Part shown: positions 5,615 through 8,429 of the stretch, in pieces
Numbering within the stretch: the first letter of the stretch is position 1
Layout: each line of letters opens with the position of its first letter
From: an uncultured Schwartzia sp.
Lineage (GTDB): Bacteria; Bacillota; Negativicutes; Selenomonadales; Selenomonadaceae
DNA length: 8,429 nt
Direction of reading: 5' to 3'
Assembly: GCA_905372875.1 (NCBI GenBank)
Contig: CAJPQU010000087.1
Location: 1-8,429 of the forward strand
Made by a program: the position numbers and the translations under genes
Notes under the pieces: generated by a model
The model's input: only the letters and a program-made list of their open reading frames with translations
The model's database searches: none
Told to the model about the DNA's origin: nothing

Positions 5615-8429
5615 TCAGGCTTGTCCCGCCAACCGCTTATAACTGGCCAGCCGCGCTTTGGCATCCTGTTCCGTTTTATCGTAAAGCTGCTGCGCGATGT
5701 CAGGGAACGCCCGCTTAAGCGAAGAATAGCGTACCTCCCCTTGCAAAAATTCCTGAAAGTCCGCCGTGGGCTCTTTTGAATCCAAGCTGAAGGGATTTTT
5801 ATCCGTTCCGACCAATTCGGGATTGTAACGGTAGGTCGCCCAATACCCGGCCGCAACGGCGCGCTTTTCTTCTTCCTGCGTCTTGCCCATGCCGATGCGA
5901 ATGCCATGATTGATACAAGGGGCGTAGGCAATGATGAGCGACGGTCCATGATACGCCTCTGCTTCAGCAATGGCCTTGAGCGCCTGATTCTTATCCGAAC
6001 CCATGCATATCTGGGCCACGTAAACATAGCCATAACTCATGGCCATCATACCCAGATCCTTCTTTTTCGTCTTCTTGCCGGTAGCAGCAAATTGAGCTAC
6101 CGCCGCCGTGGGTGTCGCCTTGGATGACTGTCCGCCCGTATTGGAATAAACTTCGGTATCTAAGACGAGGACGTTGACGTCTTCCCCGGCGGCCAACACA
6201 TGATCCAGTCCGCCGTAGCCGATATCATAGGCCCAACCGTCGCCACCGATGATCCATTGGGAGCGCTTGACAAAGAAATCTTTCTTATCGTAGATCTTTT
6301 GGAGGAGCGCGTCGCTGCCTTTTTCCGCCTCTAAAAGGGCCGCCAGCTTATCAGCCCGCGCCCGGGTCCCTTCTCCTTCCGACAGGTTCTCCAGCCAATC
6401 TTCCATAGCGGCCTTGAGATCGGCACTCACCGTTCCCTTTGCCAGAACCCCTTTCACGTCGTCGGCCAGCGTCTCCCGTACCGCCTTAACTCCTAAGAAC
6501 ATCCCTAAGCCGTACTCCGCGTTATCCTCGAAAAGGGAGTTGGCCCAAGCCGGGCCGTACCCTAAATGATTTTTCGTGTAGGGCATCGCCGGGGCCGAAG
6601 CGCCCCAGATAGAGGAGCATCCCGTAGCGTTGGCGATCATCATACGGTCGCCGAAAAGTTGAGTGATCAACTTGACGTAAGGCGTTTCGCCGCAGCCTGC
6701 GCAGGCGCCGGAAAATTCAAAAAGCGGCTGCTCGAACTGGCTGCCCTTCACCGTCTTTTTATTCATGGGGTTGGACTTCGGCGCCACCGTGTTGATACCA
6801 AAATCAAAGATCGGCTGCTTATCGATCTGAGTCGCCAGCGGCTTCATGATGAGGGCCTTGCCTTTGGGTGCCGGGCAGATGTCAGCGCAGTTGCCGCAGC
6901 CAAGGCAGTCCTTCACCGACACCGCCATGGTAAAGCTCAACCCTTTTGCCCCCATGGCAGGCTTAAACTCCATGCCCTGGGGTGCCTTTTCGATCTCCTC
7001 GTCGGTGGTCAGCACCGGGCGAATCGCCGCGTGAGGGCAAACGAAAGCACATTGGTTACACTGGATGCAGAGATCCGCCTGCCATTCCGGCACGTCGATG
7101 GCCACGCCACGCTTCTCATAGGCCGCGCTGCCGCTGGGAAATGTACCATCCTCCATGCCGTAGGCAAAGGTGGAGACGGGCAGCTTTTCCCCTTCCTGCC
7201 GGTTCATCACATCCTGCACCTTCGTGACAAATTCCGGAGCGTTTACCGCCCGTTTGGGCTCATCCGCCGCTTCTTTCCACGCGGCAGGCACCTCGATCTC
7301 AATGAGGGCCGCCGGATCGATGCCCTTATCAATGGCACCATTGTTCATGTCGATGACCTTCTGCCCCTTATTGCCATAGGTCTCCACCACAGAATCCTTC
7401 AGGTACGCCACCGCTTTATCCAAGGGAATAATATTCGCCAACTTGAAGAAGGCTGACTGCATGATCATGTTGAAGCGCCCGCCTAAGCCCAATTCCTGGG
7501 CAATCTTCACCGCGTTGATGATGTAAAATTTAATATCGTTCTGCGCGATGTAGCGGCGCATGGCAGCAGGGAGCTGGGTCTCCAACTCCTCTTTTGACCA
7601 AGTGGTATTGAGGAGAAAGGTGCCTCCTTTTTTCAGTCCGGCTAAAAGATCATAGGAATGGACGTAGGACTCCTTGGAACAGGAAATGAAATTCGCCTTA
7701 TTGATGAGATATGGCGAACGGATAATGGACTTTCCGAAGCGCAGATGGGAGATGGTAATGCCGCCCGATTTTTTGGAATCGTAGGCAAAATAGGCCTGCG
7801 CGTACATGTCCGTATTGTCGCCGATGATCTTAATGGCGCTCTTATTCGCTCCCACCGTGCCGTCGGAGCCGAAGCCCCAGAACTTACATGCGGTGGTGCC
7901 TTCCGGCGTGAGATCCACGTCGCTCTTTACCGGAGCCAGGGAAAGACCGGTCACGTCATCTTCAATGCCGATGGTAAAGCTGTTTTTCGGCTTCTCCTTC
8001 AAGAGTTCTTCGTAAACGGCGAAAATCTGATCCGGCGTGACGTCCTTGCCGCCCAATCCGTAACGGCCCCCCACGACGAGTGGCTTCCCCGCTTCCTCGT
8101 AGAAAGCGTTCCTGACATCGAGATAAAGGGGTTCCCCCAAAGCCCCCGGCTCCTTCGTGCGGTCTAAGACGGCGATCTTCTTCACCGTCTTGGGAAGCTG
8201 CCGGAAAAAATGTTTCAGCGAGAAGGGGCGATAGAGATGCACCGTCATCACGCCCACCTTTTCCCCAGCATTATTCAGATAATCCGCCACCTCGGCGGCG
8301 GCTTCGCAGACAGAACCCATGGCGATGATGACGCGATCCGCATCCTTCGCCCCGTGATAATCAAAGAGATGATGTTCCCGGCCCGTAATGGCGGAAAGCT
8401 CCTTCATGGTCTTTTCCACTAAATCGGGA
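5615..8429 (-). CDS. nifJ: Pyruvate:ferredoxin (flavodoxin) oxidoreductase, 5'-partial
   Basis: The enzyme oxidises pyruvate with CoA to acetyl-CoA and CO2 and reduces ferredoxin or flavodoxin; it is central to anaerobic energy metabolism. About 937 codons are present; single-chain enzymes are usually near 1,170-1,200, so the N-terminal pyruvate-binding domain lies off the right edge. The frame stays open to the edge, and the GTG at 8419 is internal. Numbering from that codon, the transketolase-C-like domain II is at about 15-130 (IAMGSVCEAAAEV) and the gamma/EKR region at about 165-390 (AYDSKKSGGITISHLRFG). Two ferredoxin clusters follow: CIQCNQCAFVCP near 450 and CLGCGNCADICP near 502. The proximal cluster ligands are CAGCGE near 570 and Cys in APCINHGI near 832. 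The thiamine-diphosphate site is GGDGWAYDIGYGG near 724 with VYSNTGGQSSKATP. The protein ends shortly after the core, apparently without the long C-terminal extension of the Desulfovibrio africanus enzyme. It converges on dapL. Confidence 0.97.
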   Translation of the reverse strand, partial: PDLVEKTMKELSAITGREHHLFDYHGAKDADRVIIAMGSVCEAAAEVADYLNNAGEKVGVMTVHLYRPFSLKHFFRQLPKTVKKIAVLDRTKEPGALGEPLYLDVRNAFYEEAGKPLVVGGRYGLGGKDVTPDQIFAVYEELLKEKPKNSFTIGIEDDVTGLSLAPVKSDVDLTPEGTTACKFWGFGSDGTVGANKSAIKIIGDNTDMYAQAYFAYDSKKSGGITISHLRFGKSIIRSPYLINKANFISCSKESYVHSYDLLAGLKKGGTFLLNTTWSKEELETQLPAAMRRYIAQNDIKFYIINAVKIAQELGLGGRFNMIMQSAFFKLANIIPLDKAVAYLKDSVVETYGNKGQKVIDMNNGAIDKGIDPAALIEIEVPAAWKEAADEPKRAVNAPEFVTKVQDVMNRQEGEKLPVSTFAYGMEDGTFPSGSAAYEKRGVAIDVPEWQADLCIQCNQCAFVCPHAAIRPVLTTDEEIEKAPQGMEFKPAMGAKGLSFTMAVSVKDCLGCGNCADICPAPKGKALIMKPLATQIDKQPIFDFGINTVAPKSNPMNKKTVKGSQFEQPLFEFSGACAGCGETPYVKLITQLFGDRMMIANATGCSSIWGASAPAMPYTKNHLGYGPAWANSLFEDNAEYGLGMFLGVKAVRETLADDVKGVLAKGTVSADLKAAMEDWLENLSEGEGTRARADKLAALLEAEKGSDALLQKIYDKKDFFVKRSQWIIGGDGWAYDIGYGGLDHVLAAGEDVNVLVLDTEVYSNTGGQSSKATPTAAVAQFAATGKKTKKKDLGMMAMSYGYVYVAQICMGSDKNQALKAIAEAEAYHGPSLIIAYAPCINHGIRIGMGKTQEEEKRAVAAGYWATYRYNPELVGTDKNPFSLDSKEPTADFQEFLQGEVRYSSLKRAFPDIAQQLYDKTEQDAKARLASYKRLAGQA

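Noticed and set aside
6566..7456. 296-codon plus-strand open frame opposite nifJ
   Set aside because: It lies wholly antisense to a well-conserved nifJ and its translation (His/Arg-rich, no recognisable domain) looks like a shadow of GC-biased codons.

Overview
The window reads as ordinary chromosome from an anaerobic, flagellated bacterium with Firmicute-like signals: strong GGAGG-type ribosome binding sites, a TTG start, pyruvate:ferredoxin oxidoreductase, the DapL route to diaminopimelate and a MotA/MotB stator. A Negativicutes or Clostridia member is the best guess. This is inferred from gene content and is not proven. No phage, insertion sequence, CRISPR array, tRNA or rRNA was seen.

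Layout. Positions 1-2590, minus strand: motA, motB and then nnr (NAD(P)HX epimerase/dehydratase, running off the left edge), probably one transcript. Positions 2591-3192: an unusually long, AT-rich divergent intergenic region with several short perfect palindromes and a 17-bp-period tandem repeat. Positions 3193-5387, plus strand: a LysR-type regulator followed 68 bp later by dapL (LL-diaminopimelate aminotransferase), with a strong terminator at 5469-5506. Positions 5615-8429, minus strand: the C-terminal four fifths or so of nifJ (pyruvate:ferredoxin oxidoreductase), convergent with dapL; its N-terminal part lies beyond the right edge.

How the genes relate. motA and motB make the ion-driven flagellar stator. 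nnr is a metabolite-repair enzyme that probably only shares their transcript. The LysR-type protein may control itself and dapL, and so lysine and cell-wall diaminopimelate supply, but its effector cannot be read from sequence. nifJ supplies acetyl-CoA and reduced ferredoxin and is an independent unit.

I found no convincing new system. The parts most worth a second look are the palindrome-rich mot/lysR intergenic region and the LysR-dapL pairing.
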